From NCBI GenBank assembly GCA_964450865.1, contig CAYVHB010000008.1:34452-98451 (forward strand): a stretch of DNA of 64,000 nt, written 5' to 3'. Origin of the DNA: CAYVHB01 sp964450865 (GTDB taxonomy: Bacteria > Bacillota > Clostridia > Saccharofermentanales > UBA5734). Below are positions 47,082 through 56,149 of the stretch, piece by piece; the first letter of the stretch is position 1; each line of letters starts with the position of its first letter. The position numbers and the translations under genes were made by a program. The notes beneath the pieces are model-generated. The model was not told where the DNA came from, did no database searches, and saw nothing but the letters and a program-made list of their open reading frames with translations.

Positions 47082-47691
47082 GGTCCCCCGCCGGGCCCTC
47101 ACCTCACCCATGGCTGATCACATCCATTTTCTGGCTGACTAACGCGCTGTGCGTCAACTGCAAATCACTAACCACGCATTTTTTCATTTTTGTTCTGGTA
47201 CGACCTCCTGAATGGACAGAATAGAATTGACAGGAAAACCAAAGAAACAAGAGCATCCGTTACAACGCATAAGACAGCCAATAACCATGCACAGGACATC
47301 TGTTACTGCTTAATCAGCGATTGCAAGCATGATGTCTTACCGTTTTTCTAACATCTGGGAACATTGCGACATAAAACCGTTTAGTAAACAATCGCGATTA
47401 TAGCATAATTCACCGTCTGTCAACATCTGTTAGGAGCAAACCGGCATGATTTTTTATTGTCAGCCAATCCAGCAAGATTTTCGTTGAAAAAAAGCCGGCC
47501 GGGCTTTATGATTGGCAGCAAAACATCCAGAATTTATCTTCATTCTGGCCATGATTTCAGAATGGCTGTTATTTTACCAATTTCCAGCTATTTCAGCATT
47601 CAATTTATGATAAAATGATATACCGCACTGTCAGCTGGCAGACCTGTATCAGCACTTATCAAGAGAGCCCAACTTAGAGGAGGAACCATCT
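47082..47691. other. Long intergenic region between divergent genes
   Basis: 610 bp. The left half is the predicted 310-nt leader of the decarboxylase, which contains a GGAGG at 47204-47208 and AT-rich stretches but no riboswitch I recognise. The centre holds a minus-strand promoter. The right half (47424-47691) is AT-rich and leads to GAGGAGG (47679-47685) before the zinc-ribbon gene. No tRNA or other gene was seen. Confidence 0.55.
47397..47423 (-). promoter_or_regulatory. Extended -10 promoter for the decarboxylase
   Basis: Minus-strand TTGACA (47423-47418) and TATAAT (47402-47397), both consensus, with TGC before the -10 (extended -10). The spacer is short (15 bp). The transcript would start near 47390. 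Confidence 0.65.
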
Positions 47692-48171
47692 ATGCCAAGC
47701 ACTTTCTGTCCATCTTGCGGAACGCGCATCGAAAATGGCGGTGTATTCTGCCCATCTTGCGGCAAGCCGGTCCAGGCCACCGCCCCGGTGCAGGCAGCAC
47801 CGCCCGTCTATACAGCCGCCCCGCAGCCTGCGCCAGTCTATGCCGCAGCGCCCCAGCCACAGCCGCAGCCGACCTATCAGACCACCTACAATCAATACAG
47901 CACCTCGTCTGGCGGCTACCAGGCCCAGAACAGCCCGCCACTGACGGTTGGCCAGTATATCGGCATGTTTATCATTGCCAGTCTGGGAATCATTGGCTTT
48001 ATCTTTCTGCTGATCTGGGCCTTTGGTTCTGAGCCCAATCTGAACAAGAAAAACTATGCCAAGGCCGTCCTGCTGCTGGGGCTGATCATCTCGGCCATCT
48101 CGATCCTGGTTTTTATTATCTTCGGTGCAGTACTGGCACCAGCTATCAGCGACATGATTAACAGTTACTGA
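47692..48171 (+). CDS. Zinc-ribbon two-TM protein
   Basis: 159 residues. A double-CxxC zinc ribbon (FCPSCG...FCPSCGKP) starts the protein, followed by a Pro/Ala/Gln/Tyr-rich linker (about residues 28-80) and two membrane segments (GQYIGMFIIASLGIIGFIFLLIWAF and YAKAVLLLGLIISAISILVFIIF). The second half is typical of small DUF4870- or CvpA-like two-TM hairpins. ATG at 47692 follows GAGGAGG. Its stop overlaps the start of the binding-protein gene, so it belongs to that operon. Function unknown; a regulatory or assembly role is only a guess. Confidence 0.85.
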   Translation: MPSTFCPSCGTRIENGGVFCPSCGKPVQATAPVQAAPPVYTAAPQPAPVYAAAPQPQPQPTYQTTYNQYSTSSGGYQAQNSPPLTVGQYIGMFIIASLGIIGFIFLLIWAFGSEPNLNKKNYAKAVLLLGLIISAISILVFIIFGAVLAPAISDMINSY

Positions 48172-49268
48172 TGATAAAAGCGAAGCCATACCCTATTCTT
48201 GTACCGCTCCGCAGATTTCTGGCGAAATCTCTCCGCTTCAGCTCCTGGCCGGCAGCCAGGACACTGGTCCTCGCCAGCCTGCTGCTGGTTTATCTGCCTG
48301 CCCTGCTATCAGCTTGCCAGGCCAAACCAGTCGTAGTCGTCTACACCTCTGTTGACCAGGTCTATTCCGAACCGGTTTTCCGGCAATTCAGCCAGCAGAC
48401 CGGCTTCACGGTCAAGCCGGTCTATGATATTGAAGCTGCCAAGACTGTCGGCCTGGCCAATCGGCTGATTGCGGAAAAAGCAAAGCCCCAGGCCGACGTG
48501 TTCTGGAACGGGGAAATTGTCCAGACCCTGGCCCTGAAAGCTAACGGTGTGCTGGCGCCAGCCGATATTGCTGCCGCAGCGGACCTGCCGGCGTCATTTG
48601 TCGATACGGACCGGACCTGGTTTGCCTTCGGTGGCCGGGCCCGGGTCCTGCTCGTTAATCAGTCTCTGATCCAGCTGGCGGATTGCCCGGGATCGCTCGC
48701 GGACCTGGCCAGCTATCCCCATCTGCAGCAAGCCGGCATGGCCTATCCGGTTTTTGGCACGACTGCTACTCAGGCCGCTGCCCTGTATGCCATGTGGGGT
48801 GAGAGTCAGGCCCGCCAGTTTTTTACCAGTCTTCAGGCAGGCGGAATCCAGGTTCTGGAAGGCAACAGCGTTGTCAAGGATTACGTCAGTGCCCGGAAGC
48901 TGGCTTTTGGCCTGACCGACACGGACGATGCGCTGGCCGCCATGGCCGGGAATCCTGATCTGGCAATCGTTTTACTGGATCAGCAGCCAGGCGGCATGGG
49001 AACGATGGTGATACCCAATTCAGTCGCGATGATCCGTGGCGCGCCCCATCCGGAAACGGCTGACGCCTTTATCGAATTCCTGCTGGCCCGGACGACAGAA
49101 CAAAGCCTGGTTGATGCCGGCTGGATCCAGCTCCCGGTCCATGCTGCTGTCAAACCGCCAGCCAGCCTGGCAACGGGTCCCGTGCATCTGATGACGGTCG
49201 ATTTCAATGCGGCTTTCGCTTGCTACGAACAGTCCAAAGCGGACATGAGCACGATCTTCGTGCGCTGA
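48171..49268 (+). CDS. ABC iron-type substrate-binding lipoprotein
   Basis: 365 residues. The signal peptide ends in lipobox LLSAC. The mature protein starts VVVVYTSVDQVYSEPVFRQFSQQTGF, the pattern of ferric-iron or anion binding proteins (FutA/AfuA, cluster D) and FGLTDTDDALAAM fits as well. It should deliver an oxyanion- or iron-like ligand to the permease encoded next. Its start shares one base with the previous stop (TGATG), so translation is coupled and no separate ribosome site is visible. Ligand identity is not shown by sequence. Confidence 0.9.
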   Translation: MIKAKPYPILVPLRRFLAKSLRFSSWPAARTLVLASLLLVYLPALLSACQAKPVVVVYTSVDQVYSEPVFRQFSQQTGFTVKPVYDIEAAKTVGLANRLIAEKAKPQADVFWNGEIVQTLALKANGVLAPADIAAAADLPASFVDTDRTWFAFGGRARVLLVNQSLIQLADCPGSLADLASYPHLQQAGMAYPVFGTTATQAAALYAMWGESQARQFFTSLQAGGIQVLEGNSVVKDYVSARKLAFGLTDTDDALAAMAGNPDLAIVLLDQQPGGMGTMVIPNSVAMIRGAPHPETADAFIEFLLARTTEQSLVDAGWIQLPVHAAVKPPASLATGPVHLMTVDFNAAFACYEQSKADMSTIFVR

Positions 49269-49320
49269 CGCATCCCGGTCCGGGCTTTCTTCATATGTTG
49301 TATCGAAAATATTGGTGCGG

Positions 49321-51102
49321 ATGAATCAAGATTTGCATTTTCTGAATCGAACACCAAAGCGAACGCCAAAGCAACCGGCGAATTTACTGTTCTGTCTGGT
49401 GGCAGGGCTGGTCACAGTCCTTCTGACAGCACCTTTTCTGGTGCTTTTTACCCGCATGTTCGCATATATTGGTCAGCTCATCTGGCAAACTGGTGATCCC
49501 GGCCAGGCAGGCCGGGATAGTCTGGCCGTCCTGTCTGGCCTGGGCAACCTGGTCAAGAGCTTCGGATTCAATCCGGTTCTGCTGGCTCGCAGTCTGGGCC
49601 TGAGCCTGGCAACCGTAGGCCTGACCTGTCTGCTGGGCTGGCTTGTTGCACTGGCAATCTGGATCAGGGGCGGATCACGGGCGAATCTGGCTGCTGCAGT
49701 CATGCTGTTGCTGATCCTGGTTCCACCTTTTATTCATGTTCAGGCCTGGATCTTTTTGCTGGACTGGATCCTGGGCCCGGGGCGCAATTTCACCGGGGCC
49801 CCGGCGGTGATCCTCACGCAAAGCCTGGCCTGGCTGCCGCTTGCAGCCGGGCTCAGCCTGATTGCTTTAATCAGCGTTCCTGCCGAGCAAGCGGATCTAT
49901 GTCGCCTGGAAACGGACAGCTGGTCCACCTTTCGTCACGTCTATCTGCCCGCCCAATGGCCCCTGCTGACCATAGCCGGCATGCTCATCTGGCTGATGCA
50001 AAGCACGGACTATGGCATCGCATCGGTATTTGGTGTACCGACCCTCGCCCTCGATTTATTTGCCCGTTTCAGTGCCGGAGATCCGCTCGAGACAGTCGTG
50101 CTGGCCGCCTGGCCACTGTTGCTGGCCTCCATGCTTGTCTTGTTGCTCATGCAAAAACAGATACCCGATTGGCTGCCAGTCCATGATCTGACGCTGACAT
50201 CACCAGCAGCAAAGGTCAATCCATTTCGCCGCGCGCCCTGGCTGCGCCATCTCGCCAGGCCAGGTCTCGTCATCCTGATCCTGTTCGTAGCCGTTCCCCT
50301 GCTCAGCCTCGGCAGCGAAGCGGTGCGAGGGGGCAGCCGGGCAGCCTGGCAGAACACGCTGTCGGCCCTGCCACAATTGATCTATTCGCTGCTGACCAGT
50401 TTGCTGGCGGCCTGTTTCGGTCTGCTCCCGGCGCTGCTGTTACTGGTCCTGAGGATGCGCCTGCGCCCGGCCAGAATACGCCAGCCTGCATCGCAGACGA
50501 ACGACCCGCGCAACTGCCTGCGCCCGGCCAGGCGCCTACATTCAACGTCTCAGGCACGCCACCTGTTCCGGCTGAGCAGCAGTAATGACCTGCATACCTG
50601 GCTGCAAGCGGCCATGATCCTGCCCATCCTGCTGCCAGCCCCCATCTGTGGACTGGCCCTGATTTATTTTTATAATCAGGGGCCCGGTGTAGCGCTTTAT
50701 CAAAGTCCGCTTATGCCGGCCTTCGCCCTGGCCTGTCGCTTTTGCCTGATCGAAGCCGTCATTTTGCAAGCTGCCCAGGCCCGGCTCGATCCGGACTTGC
50801 TGGCCGCCATCCGGCTTGACGGAATCGGCCCGATGAGCCAGATACGCCTGCTGCTGCCCTGCCTCGGCCGCGAAGTACTGGCCAGCCTGCTGATTGTGAT
50901 AGCCTTCAGCATGGGTGAATTTGGCATAACCTTGCTGGTCACACCACCTGGGTTTCAGACCCTGAGCATTAAAATTTACAACTATCTGCATTATGGTGCT
51001 TCAGAGACAGTTGCAATCCTGTGCCTTGGCATGCTGCTGATCGTGCTGGCCCTGATTGCCGCGGTGTATAAACTGCTGACATACCGGGAGAAACGAACAT
51101 GA
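49321..51102 (+). CDS. ABC permease, two fused domains (iron/thiamine type)
   Basis: 593 residues. Two copies of the ABC permease fold in one chain (about residues 30-290 and 335-590), with around 12 membrane segments in total. EAA-type loops are visible after each: EQADLCRLETDSWSTFRHVYLPAQ and LDPDLLAAIRLDGIGPMSQIRLLLP. Between them lies an Arg/Ser/Thr-rich loop (about 390-435). Fused permeases of this layout are typical of FbpB/ThiP-like iron or thiamine importers. ATG at 49321 is chosen over TTG at 49312, neither with a good ribosome site. No ATPase gene of the import type lies in the window, so the motor must come from elsewhere. Confidence 0.9.
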   Translation: MNQDLHFLNRTPKRTPKQPANLLFCLVAGLVTVLLTAPFLVLFTRMFAYIGQLIWQTGDPGQAGRDSLAVLSGLGNLVKSFGFNPVLLARSLGLSLATVGLTCLLGWLVALAIWIRGGSRANLAAAVMLLLILVPPFIHVQAWIFLLDWILGPGRNFTGAPAVILTQSLAWLPLAAGLSLIALISVPAEQADLCRLETDSWSTFRHVYLPAQWPLLTIAGMLIWLMQSTDYGIASVFGVPTLALDLFARFSAGDPLETVVLAAWPLLLASMLVLLLMQKQIPDWLPVHDLTLTSPAAKVNPFRRAPWLRHLARPGLVILILFVAVPLLSLGSEAVRGGSRAAWQNTLSALPQLIYSLLTSLLAACFGLLPALLLLVLRMRLRPARIRQPASQTNDPRNCLRPARRLHSTSQARHLFRLSSSNDLHTWLQAAMILPILLPAPICGLALIYFYNQGPGVALYQSPLMPAFALACRFCLIEAVILQAAQARLDPDLLAAIRLDGIGPMSQIRLLLPCLGREVLASLLIVIAFSMGEFGITLLVTPPGFQTLSIKIYNYLHYGASETVAILCLGMLLIVLALIAAVYKLLTYREKRT

Positions 51103-52496
51103 CCGGACCACAACAGAGCCAGGACCAGCCACCTGGGCCGCCAACCGATCGTGCCAGGCAAAATAAAGCCACCACCCGGCAGCTGGACCAGCAAAGGCAG
51201 CCACTCCGTCACCAATTCCGGTTGCTATATCATAAGCACTGGCTGCTGCAACATAAGCACTGCCTGCTGTCAGACAAACCCTGGCGATTGATAATCGTGA
51301 TCTGTCTGGCCGCCCTCGCCTCGCTGGGCATCTGGACTGCAACCAGACAATTAGCCGCTCAACTGGGTGCCCGGTCGAACAACACGGGGATCGCAACCTA
51401 TTTGACCGGTACCGATATCTGTTGCCTGGCGCAACACAAGACCATCCTGTATGCCGGTGGTTCAGATGGCCTGTTCGCCGTTGATCGAGCAAGCCAGACT
51501 GAGATCGAAGTCGGTTCTTTTACCTACGTTAACGCGCTCCTGTCCGGACCGGATGGCCTATGGATTGGTTGCGACGAAGGCCTGACCTTCTGGCCATGGA
51601 TCGAGGGAACCCAGGGAACCCGGGAAAACAAAATCGGCGAAACCGCATCCGGAATATCGTCCTTACCCGAACCATCGCCAACAGACGAAATGCGATCGAT
51701 ATCCAAACCATCGCCGGCCATAACATCAGCGGCCAATGGCCTGGCCCCGGCGCCGGCCCAGTCCTGGAATCAGGACAACGGACTGCCCGATCAGCGTGTA
51801 AGGGCCCTGCTATTGGATCATCGGCAGCAGTTGTGGGTTGGAACCTGGGGTGGTGCGGTCTGTCTGCAAGTTACAACCAATGGCTGGCAACCGCAACAAA
51901 CCATCACGAAAGCTGACGGCCTGCTTGATTCGATGGTCAACACCCTGGCTGAGGATGGGCAGGGCGGGCTCTGGTTTGGCTCCTATGTGGCGCCACGCGG
52001 TGGATTGAGCATACGCTACGCAGATGGCCACTGGCAGACTTTCAGCACAGCCGACGGCCTGGCCCATGCCAATCTGAATGCAATCATCCGCCAGCCCGAT
52101 GGCAGCATGCTGACTGGTGGCGGCCTGTATACCCGCGGTGGTGCCACTGAACTGGCCTTTGCTGACGGCCAGTGGTTCATCAGGCGCCAGATCCGGCAGG
52201 AAGACGGGCTGGCGGGCGCCAAAGTCCGTTCATTATGCTATGATGATAGCGGGCAACTCTGGATCGGCTCGGAGTACAGCGGCCTGGCCATTTTTTCACC
52301 GGCCGGCCTGCCGGTCAGGCGATTAGCCAGACAAAACGGCCTGGCTGACAACGAGGTCAAGGTTATCCTGCCCCAACACGGACCGGTCACCCCGCCAGAC
52401 GACAGGCCGGGAATCTGGATCGGCACACTGCAGGGACTAAACCTGATCCCTGCCGGTTCGCCCCTCCTGAATCCTGACCCGGATAAAAATCCATAG
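51099..52496 (+). CDS. Membrane-anchored beta-propeller (Reg_prop) protein
   Basis: 465 residues. A Gln/Arg/Pro-rich cytoplasmic N-terminus of about 60 residues, a membrane segment (about 61-83, IIVICLAALASLGIW), then an outer propeller built from repeats such as QLWVGTWGGAVCL, GGLWFGSYVAP and QLWIGSEYSGLAIF separated by ADGL/NGL turns. These are Reg_prop (two-component regulator propeller) repeats, normally the periplasmic sensor of hybrid histidine kinases; here no kinase or other output domain is attached. ATG at 51099 follows GGGAGAA and overlaps the permease stop by 4 bp, so it should be made with the transporter. It may help the transporter sense or bind ligand; inference. Confidence 0.85.
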   Translation: MTGPQQSQDQPPGPPTDRARQNKATTRQLDQQRQPLRHQFRLLYHKHWLLQHKHCLLSDKPWRLIIVICLAALASLGIWTATRQLAAQLGARSNNTGIATYLTGTDICCLAQHKTILYAGGSDGLFAVDRASQTEIEVGSFTYVNALLSGPDGLWIGCDEGLTFWPWIEGTQGTRENKIGETASGISSLPEPSPTDEMRSISKPSPAITSAANGLAPAPAQSWNQDNGLPDQRVRALLLDHRQQLWVGTWGGAVCLQVTTNGWQPQQTITKADGLLDSMVNTLAEDGQGGLWFGSYVAPRGGLSIRYADGHWQTFSTADGLAHANLNAIIRQPDGSMLTGGGLYTRGGATELAFADGQWFIRRQIRQEDGLAGAKVRSLCYDDSGQLWIGSEYSGLAIFSPAGLPVRRLARQNGLADNEVKVILPQHGPVTPPDDRPGIWIGTLQGLNLIPAGSPLLNPDPDKNP

Positions 52497-52582
52497 CCGA
52501 TGCCGGCACTCAAACACCCCGTCCGGCCTTGACATTCGACTTTGCCTTCGACCATGCCATTCAATATATAAACAGGAGGTTG

Positions 52583-54652
52583 ATGCGATTGACTGCTTCG
52601 CAAACCTACCCGACCACAACACTGGGCCTGATCAGATTTATCCTGAGCAAGATCCCGGAGCGATTGTTGCAAGCCTTGCCGCTGACACTGGTCTTCGGCC
52701 TGCTGGGCTGGCTGCTGCATACCTTTCTGCTCGTTTTTGCCAACGAGGGATTCAAACCGGACACCTGGCTTGGCCGCAACGTCCTGAATGTCCAGGGCCG
52801 GCTGATCAGCTCGACGCTCCTGTGGCTCATGCTCGGAGCCATGGTCCCGCTGATCATCAATTTTTTCCGTCACGGCGGTAAAACCAGCCGCCGCCTGACG
52901 GATATCGTGCATCTGCCTCAGAAGATCGCGGCCAGGAACAAAGCCACGAACGGCCGCATCCTGCCGACCATGATCCTTGTTTGCGCCGTTTCCCTCTTCA
53001 TTGAAAGCTGGCTGCTGTCAGGCCTGACCGCGTTTGTCGCCGGCATGATCGCCGTTTCCTCGGTCCTCAATTTCACAACGGGACGCGGCAGCCTTTTAAT
53101 CCAGATGCTGCGCATGATTTTCCATGACATCCGCAATTTTATCCTGCATAAACCCGGCCTGGGACTCGATGAAGATACCATCTTCATGACAGTTGGCGGC
53201 ACCGGCATCCTGATGATGATCATCGGCCTGGTTAAAGCCCTGATTCCGACCAATGCCGGGATTTTTTTCCTGGTTATCTATTACCTGGTCAGCTTCTTAT
53301 GGGTCCTGTTCCTGATCGCGGCCATTGTCCTGCTCGTCACCCGCAAGCAGTTGCCAGCGCAGATCCTTTTCATTGTCAGCCTGGGAGCAACACTGCTCAT
53401 GGCCTCCGACTTGGCACTTGTCCAGGTTCTGGCTGACGATGGCGGCTGGCGCGAAGCCGGCGGCACCCTGATCGGCTGGATCACCAGCGAAGGTGCGATC
53501 CCGGCCGTCCTCAGTGGCCTGCCCCCTTCACTGGCCGGCCTGGTCGGGTTCTACTCATCCTCCATTTTAAGCAGTCTTTTCGGTGGTTTTACTTTCGTCG
53601 ATCCGACAACGCCGCCAGGCAGTCCGGTAACCGGCACCACCCCGCCGGACCAGGCCGGCGTTAATCCGCCATCCCAGACCGGCACGATCCCGCAGTCCCA
53701 GACAGGCTCCACGCCTCCGCTCCAGCCCGGAGCCGGACCCGGCATAGCAGGCGGGACCCAGCAGCCCGGCCAGCCCCTGAATCCACAAGAGCAGCAGCGC
53801 CTGCAGCATGAACAGGCAGCCCGGGAATTCGAACAGCGCCGCCAGGCAGAACTGGCGCGCCAGCAGGAAGCCCGTCGCAAAGCCCAGGATGAACTGCGGA
53901 AAATCCAGGAACAAAAGCAGCAGCATGAAAAATACATCCAGAAGCTGTGCGCCAAATATAAGACAACGCCGGAAAACCTGCGGACGGAAATCGCCCGGCA
54001 AATGGGACGCAACGAGCTGGAAGGCAAATTCTGGACCAAGTGCATTGAATATGAAAAGGAACTGGCTATCGCCGAAACCACGGCCAAGGTCATCCTGATC
54101 GGCTGCGATACTGCCATTGACGGTCTTGCCAACTGCACAGGCGCCGTTGGCAAGGCAATCCGTGCCGGCTATAAAGTAACCAAGGGCATCGCCGGCAACA
54201 TGGCCGAAAAAGGCCTGAGCAAAGAAGCCCTCGCCGGTGGCTTCATTAAAGGCAGCGCCGACGCGCTGACCGATCTGACGGAAAACAGCAAAACAAAATT
54301 CGTCACCTCCTTCGTCGGCGAAACGGTCGGCGAGGCCATGACCGAAGGCGTAACCGGCGAAGGCATTGTCAAGGGCGCGATCAACGCCGGCATCAATGTC
54401 GGCCTGGATAAACTGGCCGGCAAAGGCTATGGCAACGAAGTCATGGGCGGCCCGGGCCGCAAATACGGCATGGAAATGGGCGACCTGTCCGGCCTGACCC
54501 GGTGGCGCCCCGGCCAGGGAGCCCCGATCGAAAAAGATGTCAGCCGCCTCGTCGCCGGCAAATTCGTCCGGCAGCTGAAAAGCTCCGGCATCAAAGGCGC
54601 CGGCACCCTGACAACCGAATTCGGCGTCAAACCAGCCATCGGCATGGAATAG
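52583..54652 (+). CDS. Polytopic membrane protein with coiled coil and Gly/Ala-rich C-terminus
   Basis: About 689 residues. The first 330 residues form some eight membrane segments. They are followed by a Pro/Gln/Gly/Thr-rich linker of about 70 residues, a long charged coiled coil (QEQQRLQHEQAAREFEQRRQ and onwards) and a last 170-residue part rich in Gly, Ala and Thr with repeated GxIxKGA-type stretches. That last part resembles pre-toxin or translocation segments of polymorphic toxins, but no toxin domain is visible. ATG at 52583 has AGGAGG only three bases away; TTG at 52589 is the alternative. First gene of a three-gene + strand set. Function unknown. Confidence 0.8.
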   Translation: MRLTASQTYPTTTLGLIRFILSKIPERLLQALPLTLVFGLLGWLLHTFLLVFANEGFKPDTWLGRNVLNVQGRLISSTLLWLMLGAMVPLIINFFRHGGKTSRRLTDIVHLPQKIAARNKATNGRILPTMILVCAVSLFIESWLLSGLTAFVAGMIAVSSVLNFTTGRGSLLIQMLRMIFHDIRNFILHKPGLGLDEDTIFMTVGGTGILMMIIGLVKALIPTNAGIFFLVIYYLVSFLWVLFLIAAIVLLVTRKQLPAQILFIVSLGATLLMASDLALVQVLADDGGWREAGGTLIGWITSEGAIPAVLSGLPPSLAGLVGFYSSSILSSLFGGFTFVDPTTPPGSPVTGTTPPDQAGVNPPSQTGTIPQSQTGSTPPLQPGAGPGIAGGTQQPGQPLNPQEQQRLQHEQAAREFEQRRQAELARQQEARRKAQDELRKIQEQKQQHEKYIQKLCAKYKTTPENLRTEIARQMGRNELEGKFWTKCIEYEKELAIAETTAKVILIGCDTAIDGLANCTGAVGKAIRAGYKVTKGIAGNMAEKGLSKEALAGGFIKGSADALTDLTENSKTKFVTSFVGETVGEAMTEGVTGEGIVKGAINAGINVGLDKLAGKGYGNEVMGGPGRKYGMEMGDLSGLTRWRPGQGAPIEKDVSRLVAGKFVRQLKSSGIKGAGTLTTEFGVKPAIGME

Positions 54653-54744
54653 ATCCGACCACGCCCGCAACCAACCGGAAAAAAGTTCCCTGCCAACCGC
54701 AACGTAACCGCAACCAACCAGAACAAAGTTTTCGGAGGAAACCG

Positions 54745-56010
54745 ATGATTCTAAAACTCAACCCCAGAGAATTAACCTGGCTGAGCGGCGCCTTCGCCAA
54801 CCCATCACCCATCAGTCTTTTTGCCAATGTCCAGGCAAGCCCGGATGGCAGTGAATATGCCAGTCTCTCAGCCAAAGGCGTTCTGGCTGGCCAGTCCTAC
54901 GCGCCAGATGCCCTGGCACTCCTGCTAGCCCTGTCCCAGCCACTCAGCTGTGCACGGCTGTATGTCGATGCCGGATTTATGATGATAGAAATTTACGTCT
55001 ATCGGACACCAGACGGGCGGCTGATCCTCGCCGAAAACAGCCAGGGCGAATTGGTTTGCCGTGAAATCAGCGACTTTGGCACCATCATCAGCGACCTCGG
55101 CGAATTAACCGGCCTGTCCCAGATCCGGTCATCAGACATGGCCATCAGCCTGCCACCTGACCAGGCCATGCTGTTGCTGACCCTGATTGATTTATACCGG
55201 CAAAAAACCCTGCTCGCATATGCCCTGTCAGCAGCAAAACCTGCTACCGGGCCATTCGACCAGTCTGCTGCCGTCACGCCGGCCAATCCAGCCACGGCAA
55301 CCAGTCTATCAGGCAGCCAGCCAGTCAGATTCAAAAACCCCGGCAGCCAGCCAATCCTGCTGACGGTACCCGAAATCACAACAGCCCTGCAGCAACCCTA
55401 CCAGAACGGACTCGTCCAGATCTTCATGCACAACTATGCCATCAGCCTGCCCGGAGCGGACCGCCTGCAGACACTGCTGAACAGCCTGATCCAGCAAGGC
55501 TGCATCCAGGCCGTATCCAGCCAGCAGCCAGGCTATCAACCAGCCTACCAACCAGGCCAGCAGCCAGCCTTTCAGCTGACAGACAACTACAGCCGCTTCG
55601 CCGGAAACTTCCTGATCCCGGAAATCTATATACTCAACGAGGTCCTGCAAACAACCACACCCAATCAGATCCTCGCCGAAGGAAACCTCTATCTGACCGC
55701 AGGCATTCACGACATCCTGTCCATTCGTTTCGAAGCCCAGCAGATCGTGCTGGCAGCCTACAGCCCACTGCAGATGCTGATGACCATCGAAGAAATGCTG
55801 TTCTGTCCGGAACTGGCCGACGCCCAATCAACACCAGCTGCAACCCCGGCAACAACACAACCGGCAACCGCCCAGCCATACACCCGGCCAGCTGCAACAC
55901 AGCCAGCCAGCAGCCAGCAGCCCGTCCAGCCAGCAGCCTGGCGCTGCCAGTGCGGACACACCAATACCAATCAATTCTGCAGCACCTGCGGCAGAATCCG
56001 GCCCAAATAA
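54745..56010 (+). CDS. Soluble protein with C-terminal zinc ribbon
   Basis: 421 residues, no signal or membrane segment. An N-terminal domain (about 1-150) begins LNPRELTWLSGAFANP and has alpha/beta character. A second alpha/beta domain (about 200-360) contains a Gln/Pro/Tyr-rich insertion. A Thr/Ala/Pro/Gln linker leads to a terminal zinc ribbon WRCQCGHTNTNQFCSTCG (four Cys). The layout N-domain - second similar domain may reflect a duplication. The general look recalls EspG-like secretion chaperones, but I could not verify this and do not claim it. ATG at 54745 follows CGGAGGAA. It is 92 bp after the membrane protein gene, likely in the same unit. Confidence 0.8.
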   Translation: MILKLNPRELTWLSGAFANPSPISLFANVQASPDGSEYASLSAKGVLAGQSYAPDALALLLALSQPLSCARLYVDAGFMMIEIYVYRTPDGRLILAENSQGELVCREISDFGTIISDLGELTGLSQIRSSDMAISLPPDQAMLLLTLIDLYRQKTLLAYALSAAKPATGPFDQSAAVTPANPATATSLSGSQPVRFKNPGSQPILLTVPEITTALQQPYQNGLVQIFMHNYAISLPGADRLQTLLNSLIQQGCIQAVSSQQPGYQPAYQPGQQPAFQLTDNYSRFAGNFLIPEIYILNEVLQTTTPNQILAEGNLYLTAGIHDILSIRFEAQQIVLAAYSPLQMLMTIEEMLFCPELADAQSTPAATPATTQPATAQPYTRPAATQPASSQQPVQPAAWRCQCGHTNTNQFCSTCGRIRPK

Positions 56011-56149
56011 AACAACACAGGTTCTCTTGTACAATCAGCCATCATTGCCTAACTATTTAACGATGCAAACGTAACCAATCCGGCATAATCGTCCATACTG
56101 ACTGTTGTCCCCTGACTATCGTTAACGATCGTTATATGAGGAATTGCGC

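Noticed and set aside
47104..47187. A 27-codon minus-strand frame in the decarboxylase leader that ends at the start codon (possible leader peptide)
   Set aside because: The GGAGG is 16 bases away from its ATG, too far, and the peptide has no run of codons that would suggest attenuation.
47200..47212. GGAGGTCGTACC in the decarboxylase leader as a T-box core
   Set aside because: It lacks the GGTACC core and no stem I or terminator fits.
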